Shown here: one piece after another, positions 34,113 through 43,074 of the stretch
How positions within the stretch are numbered: position 1 is the first letter of the stretch
How the letters are laid out: each line of letters begins with the position of its first letter
Source of the DNA: Firmicutes bacterium CAG:194
Lineage (GTDB): Bacteria; Bacillota; Clostridia; Lachnospirales; Lachnospiraceae
Length of the DNA stretch: 64,000 bases
Direction: 5' to 3'
Assembly (NCBI GenBank): GCA_000432915.1
Contig: HF995248.1
Coordinates: forward strand, 11,890 to 75,889
Notes under the pieces: generated by a model
Databases searched by the model: none
What the model was told of the DNA's origin: nothing
Seen by the model: only the letters and a program-made list of their open reading frames with translations
Program-made: the position numbers and the translations under genes

Positions 34113-35162
34113 ATGAACATCTATTTTGCACCACTGGAAGGCATTACAGGATTTGTTCTGCGAAATGCATATGAATCCTGCTTTCCGGGAACGATCGATC
34201 GATATTTTGCACCCTTTATCGCAGCCAGTTGTCGAAAGAAGCTGGCTGCCCGTGATTTAAGGGATGTTTTGCCTGAAAACAATACAGGGATCTGTCTGAT
34301 CCCGCAGCTTCTTGCAAATAAGGGAGAGGATTTTATATCCACAGCGCAGATGCTGCAGCAGTTTGGCTATCGGGAACTGAATCTGAATTTTGGTTGCCCA
34401 TCGGCAACTGTTGTCACCAAGAAACGCGGCGCAGGGCTTCTGGCAGAACCGGAGCTTTTAAAGGTGTTTCTGACGGAATGCTATGACTGGGCCGAGGGAA
34501 AAGGTATAAGGCTTTCTATTAAAACAAGGATTGGGATGGCGGAGGAAGCGGAATGGGAGAAGCTGCTTTCTCTGTATGAAGCTTTTCCTGTTTCAGAGCT
34601 GATCATTCATCCGCGCCTGCGGGAAGATTACTATCAGGGAAGAATCCGTGAAGAAGCATTTGCAAAGGCTTACAGAAAAATCTGCACGGAGCACGAACAG
34701 CCTGCGGTGCAGCTGTGTTACAATGGAGATATTGTAAGAAAAGAACAGATACAGAAGTTAGCAGATGCTTACCCAAAGATGCCCGCTGTGATGATCGGCA
34801 GAGGCTTTTTGATGCGGCCTGGGTTTACGGAAAAGCTATCGGGGCAATCCGGGAATCAGCCGGGAGAAATAACAGAATCTGAAAGCCGGAAAACGGGAAA
34901 AGCCATGGACAGTGATAAGCTGTGGATATTCCACGACCGGATCTACGAAGGCTACAGGGCTTATCTGCAGGGCGACAAGCCGGTCCTGTTTAAGATGAAG
35001 GAGCTGTGGAGCTATCTGCAGGTCGGATTTAATGAGATTGCAGGAGGAAGCAATCCCAAAACAGATAAGCTTATGAAACAGCTGCGGAAATGCAGTACAT
35101 GCGCTGATTACGACAGCGTGATCCGGCAGCTGAAACTGCTCTGCAGACAGAACTTAAAATGA
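34113..35162 (+). CDS. tRNA-dihydrouridine synthase
   Basis: A 349-residue FMN enzyme of the Dus family that reduces uridine in tRNA. It starts with YFAPLEGITGFVLRNAY, and has LIPQLLANKGEDF, LNLNFGCPSATVVTKKRGAG (the catalytic Cys in FGCPS, about residue 95), SIKTRIGM, IIHPRLREDYYQGR and VQLCYNGDI, VMIGRGFLMRPG. All FMN and Cys sites are intact. Between residues 245 and 270 there is a polar insert (SGQSGNQPGEITESESRKT) not usual in the family. It follows the scaffold gene by 16 bases. Which uridine position it modifies is not clear. Confidence 0.9.
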   Translation: MNIYFAPLEGITGFVLRNAYESCFPGTIDRYFAPFIAASCRKKLAARDLRDVLPENNTGICLIPQLLANKGEDFISTAQMLQQFGYRELNLNFGCPSATVVTKKRGAGLLAEPELLKVFLTECYDWAEGKGIRLSIKTRIGMAEEAEWEKLLSLYEAFPVSELIIHPRLREDYYQGRIREEAFAKAYRKICTEHEQPAVQLCYNGDIVRKEQIQKLADAYPKMPAVMIGRGFLMRPGFTEKLSGQSGNQPGEITESESRKTGKAMDSDKLWIFHDRIYEGYRAYLQGDKPVLFKMKELWSYLQVGFNEIAGGSNPKTDKLMKQLRKCSTCADYDSVIRQLKLLCRQNLK

Positions 35163-35176
35163 ACCTAAAACAGGAA

Positions 35177-35209
35177 AGAGGTTTTGCACAAAGCAAAGCC
35201 TCTATTTTT
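35177..35209 (+). terminator. Intrinsic terminator after the dihydrouridine synthase gene
   Basis: AGAGG-T-TTTGC (35177-35187) pairs with GCAAA-G-CCTCT (35193-35203) around ACAAA, followed by ATTTTTG. It starts 15 bases after the stop. Confidence 0.8.
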
Positions 35210-35244
35210 GTGAATTTCGTCTGCGAAAAACAGCTGTCTTTCGG

Positions 35245-35273
35245 TTGCAAAAGCAGGGGGAATAATCGATAAT
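35245..35273 (+). promoter_or_regulatory. Likely promoter of the Fn3-like surface protein
   Basis: TTGCAA, 17 bases, then GATAAT. The start codon is about 80 bases further on, with AAGGAAGGGAG just before it. Confidence 0.5.
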
Positions 35274-35355
35274 AAAATAGTGTCATATTTTCAATGCGCT
35301 AGTGGCAAAAATAAATAGGGCATAGAATAAGTATTGTATAAGGAAGGGAGATTTC

Positions 35356-38300
35356 ATGAGAAAGAAGAGTTTAAACGGAAAGCGTGTGATGGCGTTTGTG
35401 CTTGCTTTTTCTCTGGTGCTGGGAGAAGCATCGGCAGTGGTGGCTGCACCGGCAGATGCCTCTGCGACTTGCGCAACGGAAACAGTTGCTGAGCAGGCAC
35501 CGGAAGCAGAGACAGCAGAAGAAGCTGTGGCACCGGAAGCAGAGACAGCAGAAGAAGCTGTGGTACCGGAAAGCGTAGAAACAGAAGTACAGATTCCTGA
35601 GACGGAAGAGGCAGAGGATGCAGCACCGGAAGACGGTTCTGCGGCAGAGACAGCAGAGGAGACAAGCGTCTCAGAAAATGACACAGAGATCACTGTTTCA
35701 GAGAATGATGCGGATCTGGATGCAGATGAGGCATATGATGGAAGCATTTCAAAAGTGATCGGACTGGAGGCGTCGGGAAGAGACTATGACGGTAGCTTTA
35801 AGGATGATAATGGGAATGTCGTATATCGTTATGTTGCGGTCCAGGATGCAACCACATGCGTGGAAGCACCGGGAAAAATCGACGCAAATGCCGCAACGGG
35901 ACTTTACAGCTATAACGGAAAACTTTATAGGTATGCATCATATGATAAATATCTGAATGTTACAACTTTTAGATCCTATAATGAAATTGCATTGCTGGGC
36001 AATCCAAAATCAGCTTATCTGGATGCTGCTACCCGGTTATATAAAGTTAACGGAACCTATTACAGCGACCTTGGTACAGTTAACATAAACGGAAAAGAAT
36101 GTGCTTATTATCATGTAAAGGCAGAAAACAATATGCCGATGACAGGCAGCTTTTCCGATGATACAGCAGGTCTTCAGGCTTTCAGGAAGCAGTATGGCCG
36201 TTATACAAAATCAGATGCTTATTATCAGAAGCAGGGGCAGAATAAATATGACGTTTCACCGGATTATTATGCAGTAGGCGGCAAATGTTATAAAAATGCA
36301 GGCTACCATTCTGTTTATGAAGGCGGAAAACGTATCAAAAAGTACTATGGATATACGGAGATTGCATTGAATGCGCAAAATGTTACATTCAGCTGGAATA
36401 CCCTTCATATAAAAGCCGACCAGAAAAACAGCGCCGGACAGGAGCTTTTAGTCGGATATGAAGTGGAGGTAAACGGCGCTCTTTTAAATACCGAATACAA
36501 TGCACATGAAAAATCCGGTACACCACACCGGATGAGTTCCTATACCGGATTTACTTATGACAAGTACCTGACAAACGGTCAGTCAGTCAGACTGCGTGTA
36601 CGTGGTCTGTACTATCATCAGGAAAATAAGGTGATCACAGAAAATGGTGTACAGAGTGGAAATACAGTCAATGTGATCGATGCATTTGGCGAATGGTCTG
36701 AACCATATACTTATACATATACAGCACCACAGGCGGTTGGTGCGGTTCCTTCTGTGACAGCCAGATATATTCCGGTAGCAACGGAGGTAAGCGGATCAGG
36801 ATATTCAACCAATAAAAATAAGATCCGTATTACGTACACAACACTGGCAAATTGTGAAGATTATCGTATTTACAGAATCGCTTCCAAAAAGGCGATCAGT
36901 CTGACAACAGCTAATTTTAGTGACGTTTATTATAAGGATAGTGCAACATTACAGAAACTGGGGCTGAGCACGTCTGATTTTGCCGTAAATTATTTCTATT
37001 CCAGTGATACGGGCGAGCTTGAATTAACAACGGATAAAAATTACAGCTATTACTATTTTGCGGTTGTACCGTCAAGCCTGACCGATTATGAAAAATATTA
37101 TAATGATCAGAGTCTCGATACGATCAAAGCGGTAGCAGGTGTAACTGCTGCCCGGAATACACAGGTACTGACACCTGTAACCAATCTGCATGTGGAAAAA
37201 TATTCCAATAATGACGGATCTTATGGAACAACAGGACCGAGACTGGTATGGGACGGAACAGATAAAAATGTAGTTGTATTTGCATATGAGGCAGCATCGT
37301 TCCCGGCATATTATACGACAAAGTTCCAGAAACCGAGTTCTGCAGATGGAAAAATGGAGTATCAGCTTTCGGATGCAGACCGGCTGGCATTAAATAAAGT
37401 GAAGTATACAACAGAATCCGGCTCTTATAATGCGAGCACGGCAATGAGTGATATGAATCTGGTACCGGGCAGAACTTATTATTTTGTCGCATATACCTAT
37501 GATAAGAGTCTGCAGACCGGTGGTCAGACACCGATCACTTATAAGACGACAAAGAAAATAAAGGTAAACGGTGTAGAAAAGACGACACCGGTTACTTACA
37601 GTTATGATTCTTACATACCGATCAGTGCACCGTCTAATATGGTAAGCTATAAATATGCAAAGCCGGACAAGCCGACTGTTTCCACTTATGCAACAAAGAA
37701 CAGTGTAAAGCTGACTGTCGGCGGATATAACACAGGTTATGAAATCTATCGCAAGAGCGGTAAGAAGTTTAAAAAGATTGCGACTATGACAGATGATGTT
37801 TATACGGACACAGGTCTGAAAAACGGCGTATCTTATACGTATAAGGTTCGTGGCTATTATTACAACCGTGATACGAAAGAGAAATATTACAGCGATTACA
37901 GAGTGGTCACAGTAAAGGCAGCAGATGCAGCCAATATTTCTGTTTCCGTTACAAAGGCATCCAAGTCTTCTGCAAAGATCAAGTGGACGAAGGTACCGAA
38001 TGCCGTAAAATATGAAATTTATCGTTCCAGTTCTGAAAATACGGATCCAAAGACGATTTCCAAGAAATTCAGTGCGTCCGGCAGGAAAGATTATCTGTCA
38101 GATAACCGCTATGAGCTGATCAAAACACTTGGAAAATCCAAAACAAGTCTGACGGATAAGAAGCTGGTAGCAGGTCAGAAATACAGCTATGTTGTTATTG
38201 CTTATTATAAGGCAGGCGGTAAGACGGAATATGTATCCGGCGGCGGTTCTGCATTGATGGCACTGGATACGACTGTCAAAAATATATATGGTGAAGTAAA

Positions 38301-39312
38301 CGGTTCCAATGCAAAGATCACATGGGACAAGGATACATTTGCTGCGAAATATGAGCTGGAATACACCATGTTCGATATCAACGGATATGCAAAGAATACA
38401 ACACCGCTCAAGGCTTCTACAAAGAAAAACACTTATACTATCAAGGGACTTGGCGCAGGAGAAACAGTATCAGTTCGTATCCGTGCGGTAGGAAAAGGAA
38501 ACGTATACGGAAGATGGACATCGGCTTCCAACTGGTCGTCCTCCATGAACAGTCTTGCACCGGTCAAAGGTATTAAGGCGTCTGCTGTGACAAAGAAGAC
38601 CTCTGACGGCAAGACGGTCAATGGTGTCAAGATCACATGGAAAGCAGTAAAGGGAGCAAAATACTACAAAGTATACCGTTCTGTCTATGAAGGCACTTAT
38701 GACAAAGATAAGAAAATGTATTATCTGCCATCAGGTTCCTTGATCAAGAAGGACGGAAATGATGATTTCTACTTTACTACTTCTTCTCTGAGAACGGATG
38801 GCTACAGAGACAGCAGCAGCTATGAAAGCTATGAAGAATATAACGGTGTGACAGGTTCTGTTGTTGGTACTACCGCTTATGATTATGAGGATGTTCCTGC
38901 AGGTGTGACCTATTATTACACAGTCAAGGCTTATGGAGAAACACCGATGGCCGGAACGGATTCCAACGTATATTCGGTTATGTCTTCCAAGGCTGCCAAG
39001 GTAACAGCAGACGGTATCAACACCGTTACGCTGAAAAACAGCAAGAAGGGCAAAGTAACAGTAACCTTCAACACGGTACCGGGCGCAAAGAAGTATACAG
39101 TTTATCGTTCCATGAAGAAGGGCGGCAAGTATACAAAGGTTGCAACTGTCAAGGTAACCAAGAAGAACAAGAACAAAAAGTCCTTAAGCTATACAGGTAA
39201 AGCAGTAAAGAAGAAAACATACTATTACAAAGTAGTGGCTGAAGGTACAAACGAGTTGAAGGCAGATATGAAGATTGAATCTGCAGTGAAGAAGATCAAA
39301 GTAAAGAAATAA
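35356..39312 (+). CDS. Large secreted protein with Fn3-like repeats
   Basis: A 1318-residue protein with a clear signal peptide (MRKKSLNGKRVMAFVLAFSL and a VLGEASAVVAA end). Residues 30-120 are an acidic linker with a near-perfect repeat of PEAETAEEAV. Residues from about 480 on hold several fibronectin type III-like domains, each with a WxxV-x-A-x-x-Y-x-[IV]-Y-R-S strand pattern (KIKWTKVPNAVKYEIYRSSS, ITWKAVKGAKYYKVYRS, PGAKKYTVYRSMKKG). The C-terminus is Lys-rich (KMKIESAVKKIKVKK) and has no LPxTG, SLH or transmembrane anchor. It may attach by charge to the wall or polysaccharide, or be released. Terminators lie on both sides, so it is a single-gene unit. Confidence 0.8.
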   Translation: MRKKSLNGKRVMAFVLAFSLVLGEASAVVAAPADASATCATETVAEQAPEAETAEEAVAPEAETAEEAVVPESVETEVQIPETEEAEDAAPEDGSAAETAEETSVSENDTEITVSENDADLDADEAYDGSISKVIGLEASGRDYDGSFKDDNGNVVYRYVAVQDATTCVEAPGKIDANAATGLYSYNGKLYRYASYDKYLNVTTFRSYNEIALLGNPKSAYLDAATRLYKVNGTYYSDLGTVNINGKECAYYHVKAENNMPMTGSFSDDTAGLQAFRKQYGRYTKSDAYYQKQGQNKYDVSPDYYAVGGKCYKNAGYHSVYEGGKRIKKYYGYTEIALNAQNVTFSWNTLHIKADQKNSAGQELLVGYEVEVNGALLNTEYNAHEKSGTPHRMSSYTGFTYDKYLTNGQSVRLRVRGLYYHQENKVITENGVQSGNTVNVIDAFGEWSEPYTYTYTAPQAVGAVPSVTARYIPVATEVSGSGYSTNKNKIRITYTTLANCEDYRIYRIASKKAISLTTANFSDVYYKDSATLQKLGLSTSDFAVNYFYSSDTGELELTTDKNYSYYYFAVVPSSLTDYEKYYNDQSLDTIKAVAGVTAARNTQVLTPVTNLHVEKYSNNDGSYGTTGPRLVWDGTDKNVVVFAYEAASFPAYYTTKFQKPSSADGKMEYQLSDADRLALNKVKYTTESGSYNASTAMSDMNLVPGRTYYFVAYTYDKSLQTGGQTPITYKTTKKIKVNGVEKTTPVTYSYDSYIPISAPSNMVSYKYAKPDKPTVSTYATKNSVKLTVGGYNTGYEIYRKSGKKFKKIATMTDDVYTDTGLKNGVSYTYKVRGYYYNRDTKEKYYSDYRVVTVKAADAANISVSVTKASKSSAKIKWTKVPNAVKYEIYRSSSENTDPKTISKKFSASGRKDYLSDNRYELIKTLGKSKTSLTDKKLVAGQKYSYVVIAYYKAGGKTEYVSGGGSALMALDTTVKNIYGEVNGSNAKITWDKDTFAAKYELEYTMFDINGYAKNTTPLKASTKKNTYTIKGLGAGETVSVRIRAVGKGNVYGRWTSASNWSSSMNSLAPVKGIKASAVTKKTSDGKTVNGVKITWKAVKGAKYYKVYRSVYEGTYDKDKKMYYLPSGSLIKKDGNDDFYFTTSSLRTDGYRDSSSYESYEEYNGVTGSVVGTTAYDYEDVPAGVTYYYTVKAYGETPMAGTDSNVYSVMSSKAAKVTADGINTVTLKNSKKGKVTVTFNTVPGAKKYTVYRSMKKGGKYTKVATVKVTKKNKNKKSLSYTGKAVKKKTYYYKVVAEGTNELKADMKIESAVKKIKVKK

Positions 39313-39353
39313 AAATACGGGATCTTGCAATCTGTAATAGAAACAGAAACAGG

Positions 39354-39394
39354 AAAGCTCCGGCGGATGCACAGTCGTCCGCCGGAGCTTTTTT
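39354..39394 (+). terminator. Strong intrinsic terminator after the Fn3-like gene
   Basis: AAAGCTCCGGCGGA (39354-39367) pairs with TCCGCCGGAGCTTT (39378-39391) around a ten-base loop, followed by a T run. It lies 42 bases after the stop. Confidence 0.9.
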
Positions 39395-39465
39395 GTTATG
39401 GCGACGAGGAAAATGCACGCAGTTCTGCTGCCCTATACACTACTGCCCGGATTTAGAGGATTTTA

Positions 39466-39494
39466 TTGCACCGAATGTTGAAAAGATGTAAACT
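39466..39494 (+). promoter_or_regulatory. Likely promoter of corA
   Basis: TTGCAC, 17 bases, then TAAACT, ending 32 bases before the start of the CorA gene. Confidence 0.5.
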
Positions 39495-39526
39495 GATAAC
39501 AAGGTATGCAAAATGGGAGGCTTTTT

Positions 39527-40474
39527 ATGCGTTGTATATATAAGACAGACAATGGAGTTTTGTCAAAACTGAAAGATTTTGAGCCGGACGTATGGGTAAA
39601 CCTCATAACTCCTGATATGGATGAGATCGTCTCGACAGCCAAACAATATGGAATTGATGTTAACGATATGAAGGCAGCACTGGATGATGAGGAAAGCTCC
39701 CGTGTGCAGCTGGAAGATGGGTATACACTGATCCTTGTCGATATCCCGTCGGCTGAGGTGCGTAATAACCAGAATGCTTATACGACAATTCCTCTGGGTA
39801 TCCTGCTTGTGAGAAATGCGATCATCACGGTATGCGGTACAGAGACACCGGTGCTGACTTATTTTTCACAAAATCTCGTCAGAGGATTCTCGACAAAAAA
39901 GAAGATGCGTTTTGTGTATCAGATCCTGCTTCGGACAACCAATATGTATCAGGCATTTCTGCGTGTTATTGATAAGCGGCGCAGCGAGATCGAGCAGAGA
40001 GTCAGTGAAGAAAATGATACAGAGGACAGAGATCTGATCCACTTACATGAACTGGAAAGCAACCTTGTCTATTTCGCAACGTCATTAAGTGCAAACAGAG
40101 TTGTACTCGAACGCCTGACACGTTATGAGCGGATCGAGCAGTATCCGGAGGATAAGGAACTGCTGGATGATGTCATAGTCGAGAACAGGCAGGCAATTGA
40201 AATGACAAACATTTACAGAGATATTATCCATGGTGCCCGGGAGCTCGTATCCACGATCTTAAATAACCGATTGAACAATGTGATGAAATTCCTGACCTCC
40301 ATTACGCTCGTTATGGCGATCCCGACGGTTATTTCCGGTATTTACGGAATGAATGTAAGTGCAGCCTGGATGCCGCTTGCGAAGACACCTTACGGGTTCA
40401 CTATTATCTGTGTGGCCATAGCAGTGATCTGTGTTGTGGCACTTGTTGTATTAAAGAAAAAGAAATTGCTGTAA
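39527..40474 (+). CDS. corA: CorA-family divalent cation transporter
   Basis: This 315-residue protein has a long acidic cytoplasmic domain, then two C-terminal membrane helices. The family motif GMN is present in ISGIYGMNVSAAWMPL (about residue 280), directly after the first helix (FLTSITLVMAIPTVISGIYG). The second helix is FTIICVAIAVICVVALVVL, followed by KKKKLL. CorA channels carry Mg2+ (or Co2+, Ni2+) as pentamers. ATG at 39527 follows GGGAGG by six bases; the frame is open upstream, to 39506. It may be cotranscribed with the sugar-sensing genes, as the next start is 28 bases on. Confidence 0.9.
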   Translation: MRCIYKTDNGVLSKLKDFEPDVWVNLITPDMDEIVSTAKQYGIDVNDMKAALDDEESSRVQLEDGYTLILVDIPSAEVRNNQNAYTTIPLGILLVRNAIITVCGTETPVLTYFSQNLVRGFSTKKKMRFVYQILLRTTNMYQAFLRVIDKRRSEIEQRVSEENDTEDRDLIHLHELESNLVYFATSLSANRVVLERLTRYERIEQYPEDKELLDDVIVENRQAIEMTNIYRDIIHGARELVSTILNNRLNNVMKFLTSITLVMAIPTVISGIYGMNVSAAWMPLAKTPYGFTIICVAIAVICVVALVVLKKKKLL

Positions 40475-40502
40475 AAAGAGAAGAAAGTTATAGATATTAT
40501 AT

Positions 40503-41570
40503 ATGAAAAAAAGAAACGGATGGAAAGAAAAAGCTGGGAAAATCGCGCAGATACTTCCTTTTTATCTGCTGGCTGCTCTGATGGTCATTATGTGCGTGTT
40601 CTATTTCCATATGCGGAAGCGGGAAAGTCAGGTGCTGCAAAAGGTGCAGGATGCAGAAGAATACAGAAGCTATTATATGATGATCACCAATGATGACAGC
40701 CTGCCGTTCTGGCAGAATGTTTATGCAGGCGCGTTGGAGGAAGCACAGAAAGCAGATGCTTATATTGAAATGCCGGGGCTTAATCTGGAAACGGATTACG
40801 ACAAGCGGGATCTGATGAAGATCGCGATCGATTCCAAGGTGGATGGTATCATTGTGGAGGCGGATGAAAGTGCCATGATGACAGAGCTTATCAGGGAAGC
40901 GGAAGACAACGGAATTCCTGTCGTGACTGTGCTGGAGGATAACACACAGGCGGGCAGGCAGAGCTATGTAAGCATCAGCTATTATAATCTTGGCAGAGAG
41001 TATGGGAACCAGCTCTGCGATATCATAAGAGAAAAACAGGTAAAGGGATATGGCAGCAGGCAAAATGTCATGGTACTTTTGGATGCGGAACGCGCGGATA
41101 CGAGCCAGAGTATCCTTCTTGCCTCTATGCAGGAGGTGATTGACGGAGAAGGGTTTGGTGATCTGGTACAGATTGAGGCGGTTCCGGTACAGAGTGGATC
41201 GGCATTTGCCGCTGAAGAGGCGATCCGTGATATTTTTATGACGAGAGATACGCTGCCGGACGTGATGATCTGCCTGAATGAACAAAATACGACCTGCGTT
41301 TATCAGGCGGTTGTCGATTATAACAAGGTTGGGGATATTGAGATCGTGGGATATTACGAATCCGATATGATCAGAAGTGCGATCCGGAAAGATATCATCT
41401 ATTCTTCCGTGACGTTCGATACAAAGCAGATGGGCAGATATTGCGTGGATGCACTTACGGAATATCAGGAAAGTGGTTATGCAAATGAATATTTTGCAGT
41501 AGATATCTCACTTCTGGATGCACAGACGCTGGGGGAAGGAGGCGCGGACGATGTCCAAGAAACTGACTGA
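40503..41570 (+). CDS. Membrane-anchored sugar-binding protein of a two-component sensing system
   Basis: This 355-residue protein has an uncleaved-looking N-terminal helix (FYLLAALMVIMCVFYFHM) followed by a periplasmic-binding-protein type I fold of the ribose/xylose group: YYMMITNDDSLPFWQNVYAG, VDGIIVEADESAMMTELIREA, NGIPVVTVLEDN and GREYGNQLCDII. It overlaps the histidine kinase start by 20 bases. In similar Clostridia systems such an outside binding protein captures sugar and touches the kinase sensor domain. No lipobox is seen, so it stays anchored by its N-terminal helix. The sugar is unknown. Confidence 0.82.
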   Translation: MKKRNGWKEKAGKIAQILPFYLLAALMVIMCVFYFHMRKRESQVLQKVQDAEEYRSYYMMITNDDSLPFWQNVYAGALEEAQKADAYIEMPGLNLETDYDKRDLMKIAIDSKVDGIIVEADESAMMTELIREAEDNGIPVVTVLEDNTQAGRQSYVSISYYNLGREYGNQLCDIIREKQVKGYGSRQNVMVLLDAERADTSQSILLASMQEVIDGEGFGDLVQIEAVPVQSGSAFAAEEAIRDIFMTRDTLPDVMICLNEQNTTCVYQAVVDYNKVGDIEIVGYYESDMIRSAIRKDIIYSSVTFDTKQMGRYCVDALTEYQESGYANEYFAVDISLLDAQTLGEGGADDVQETD

Positions 41571-43044
41571 CGCCTTCGCGGCTCTCTCAATCCGGACAAA
41601 GCTGATCTGTGTATTCGTTCTGACGATCCTTGTCATGCTGCTTGTGAATGTGTTCATGTATCTGAATATCAACAAGATCACCGTGCAGCTGGATGAAATC
41701 TACGCGGACAATGTCAGGCTGAATGCGATCGCGGATGCGCTTGACGGTCTGCAGTCCAGTATGACTTCCTATCTGAATACAAAGACGACAGATGCCATGG
41801 AGGAATATTATAAAAACGAGCAGAATTATGCAGATCTGATCGCGGGACTTCAGACAAAGGCAACGGGGGACGAGCTTCTTCTGATGGAGCGTAATATCCA
41901 TTACATGTCAGAGACATATCTGACGCTCACGGCAGATACGATAGAGGCAAAAAGAGGGCGTAATGTAGAAAAATACAAAGCATATTATGATGATGCATCG
42001 CAGCTTTATGGATATTTGCAGATGTATATACTGAGTCTGAATAACAGGCGGTTCCGTACCAATACCGGGGATTACGAAGTGCTTTCCGATTCCCTGCAAT
42101 ATCTGGAAATGGTCAGCATCTTTATATTTATCGTACTGACACTTTGTACCCTTTTAATGGTCGTCATGTTTACGAGAAATATCACAAAGCCGTTGCGGAA
42201 GCTTTCGGATGCAGCGTATCGTGTGGCAAACGGAGAGCTGGATCAGGCAGATATGGTGGAAGTGCATTCAATGGATGAGATCGGTGTCGTAACGGTAGCG
42301 TTTAACCGGATGCTACAGAGTATTCCGGCTTATATAAACCGTCTCCGGGAGAGCCTTGAAAAAGAGCGGCAGATGAAGGAAAAGGAACTTCTGATGGAAA
42401 CACATCTGAAGGATGCCCAGCTGAAATATCTGCAGGCACAGATCAATCCGCACTTTCTGTTTAATTCATTGAATGCGGGTGCACAGCTTGCCATGATGGA
42501 AAGCGCGGACCGTACCTATGATTATATCCAGAATATGGCTGCGTTTTTCCGCTACAATATTAAGAAGGATCATGATGAAGTCACGCTGGAAGAAGAAATC
42601 CGGCTTGTGGATAATTATATTTATATATTAAACGTCCGGTTTTCAGGGGAGATCCATTTTGAGAAAAAAGTAGATGAATCCCTTCTGGGCGTGCATATTC
42701 CGAGCATGCTCCTGCAGCCGATCGTGGAAAACAGTGTCAATTACGGAATCCGTAATATTGACTGGGAAGGGCGGATCGTGCTTTCTGTTTACCGGGAAGA
42801 GGAAAAAGTCTGTATCAGTATCAAAGACAACGGTGTTGGCATGACGGAAGAACGAATCGCGCAGGTGATGCAGAACTGCATTTCCCATCAGGAAGATACG
42901 GGAGATTCCAACGGTGTCGGTCTGAACAATGTAATGGAACGCCTCCATCTGTTTTTTGACGGAGCGGAAGAGTTTGTCATGATGAGTGAAGGACCGGGCA
43001 GGGGAACGGAGGTAGTGATCCGGATTCCTTATTTGAAAATGTGA
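41551..43044 (+). CDS. YesM-like sensor histidine kinase
   Basis: The 497-residue protein has two membrane helices (LICVFVLTILVMLLVNVFMYL, about residues 16-36, and FIFIVLTLCTLLMVVMF, about residues 191-207) with an outside helical sensor between them. Next come a HAMP linker (ITKPLRKLSDAAYRVANGE), the His_kinase box AQINPHFLFNSLN and an ATPase domain (QPIVENSVNYGIR, ISIKDNGVGMTEERI, GVGLNNVMERL). ATG at 41551 follows AGGAGG by eight bases and removes an upstream extension. Regulator YesN-type is encoded 30 bases on. It should phosphorylate that regulator in answer to sugar caught by the preceding protein. Confidence 0.9.
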   Translation: MSKKLTDAFAALSIRTKLICVFVLTILVMLLVNVFMYLNINKITVQLDEIYADNVRLNAIADALDGLQSSMTSYLNTKTTDAMEEYYKNEQNYADLIAGLQTKATGDELLLMERNIHYMSETYLTLTADTIEAKRGRNVEKYKAYYDDASQLYGYLQMYILSLNNRRFRTNTGDYEVLSDSLQYLEMVSIFIFIVLTLCTLLMVVMFTRNITKPLRKLSDAAYRVANGELDQADMVEVHSMDEIGVVTVAFNRMLQSIPAYINRLRESLEKERQMKEKELLMETHLKDAQLKYLQAQINPHFLFNSLNAGAQLAMMESADRTYDYIQNMAAFFRYNIKKDHDEVTLEEEIRLVDNYIYILNVRFSGEIHFEKKVDESLLGVHIPSMLLQPIVENSVNYGIRNIDWEGRIVLSVYREEEKVCISIKDNGVGMTEERIAQVMQNCISHQEDTGDSNGVGLNNVMERLHLFFDGAEEFVMMSEGPGRGTEVVIRIPYLKM

Positions 43045-43074
43045 AATGTAATGATTACGGAGAGAGGATAAGGT

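Noticed and set aside
35480..35580. CRISPR-like or mobile repeat in the Fn3-like gene
   Set aside because: The repeat is a 33-base coding duplication (PEAETAEEAV) in frame, with no spacer structure.
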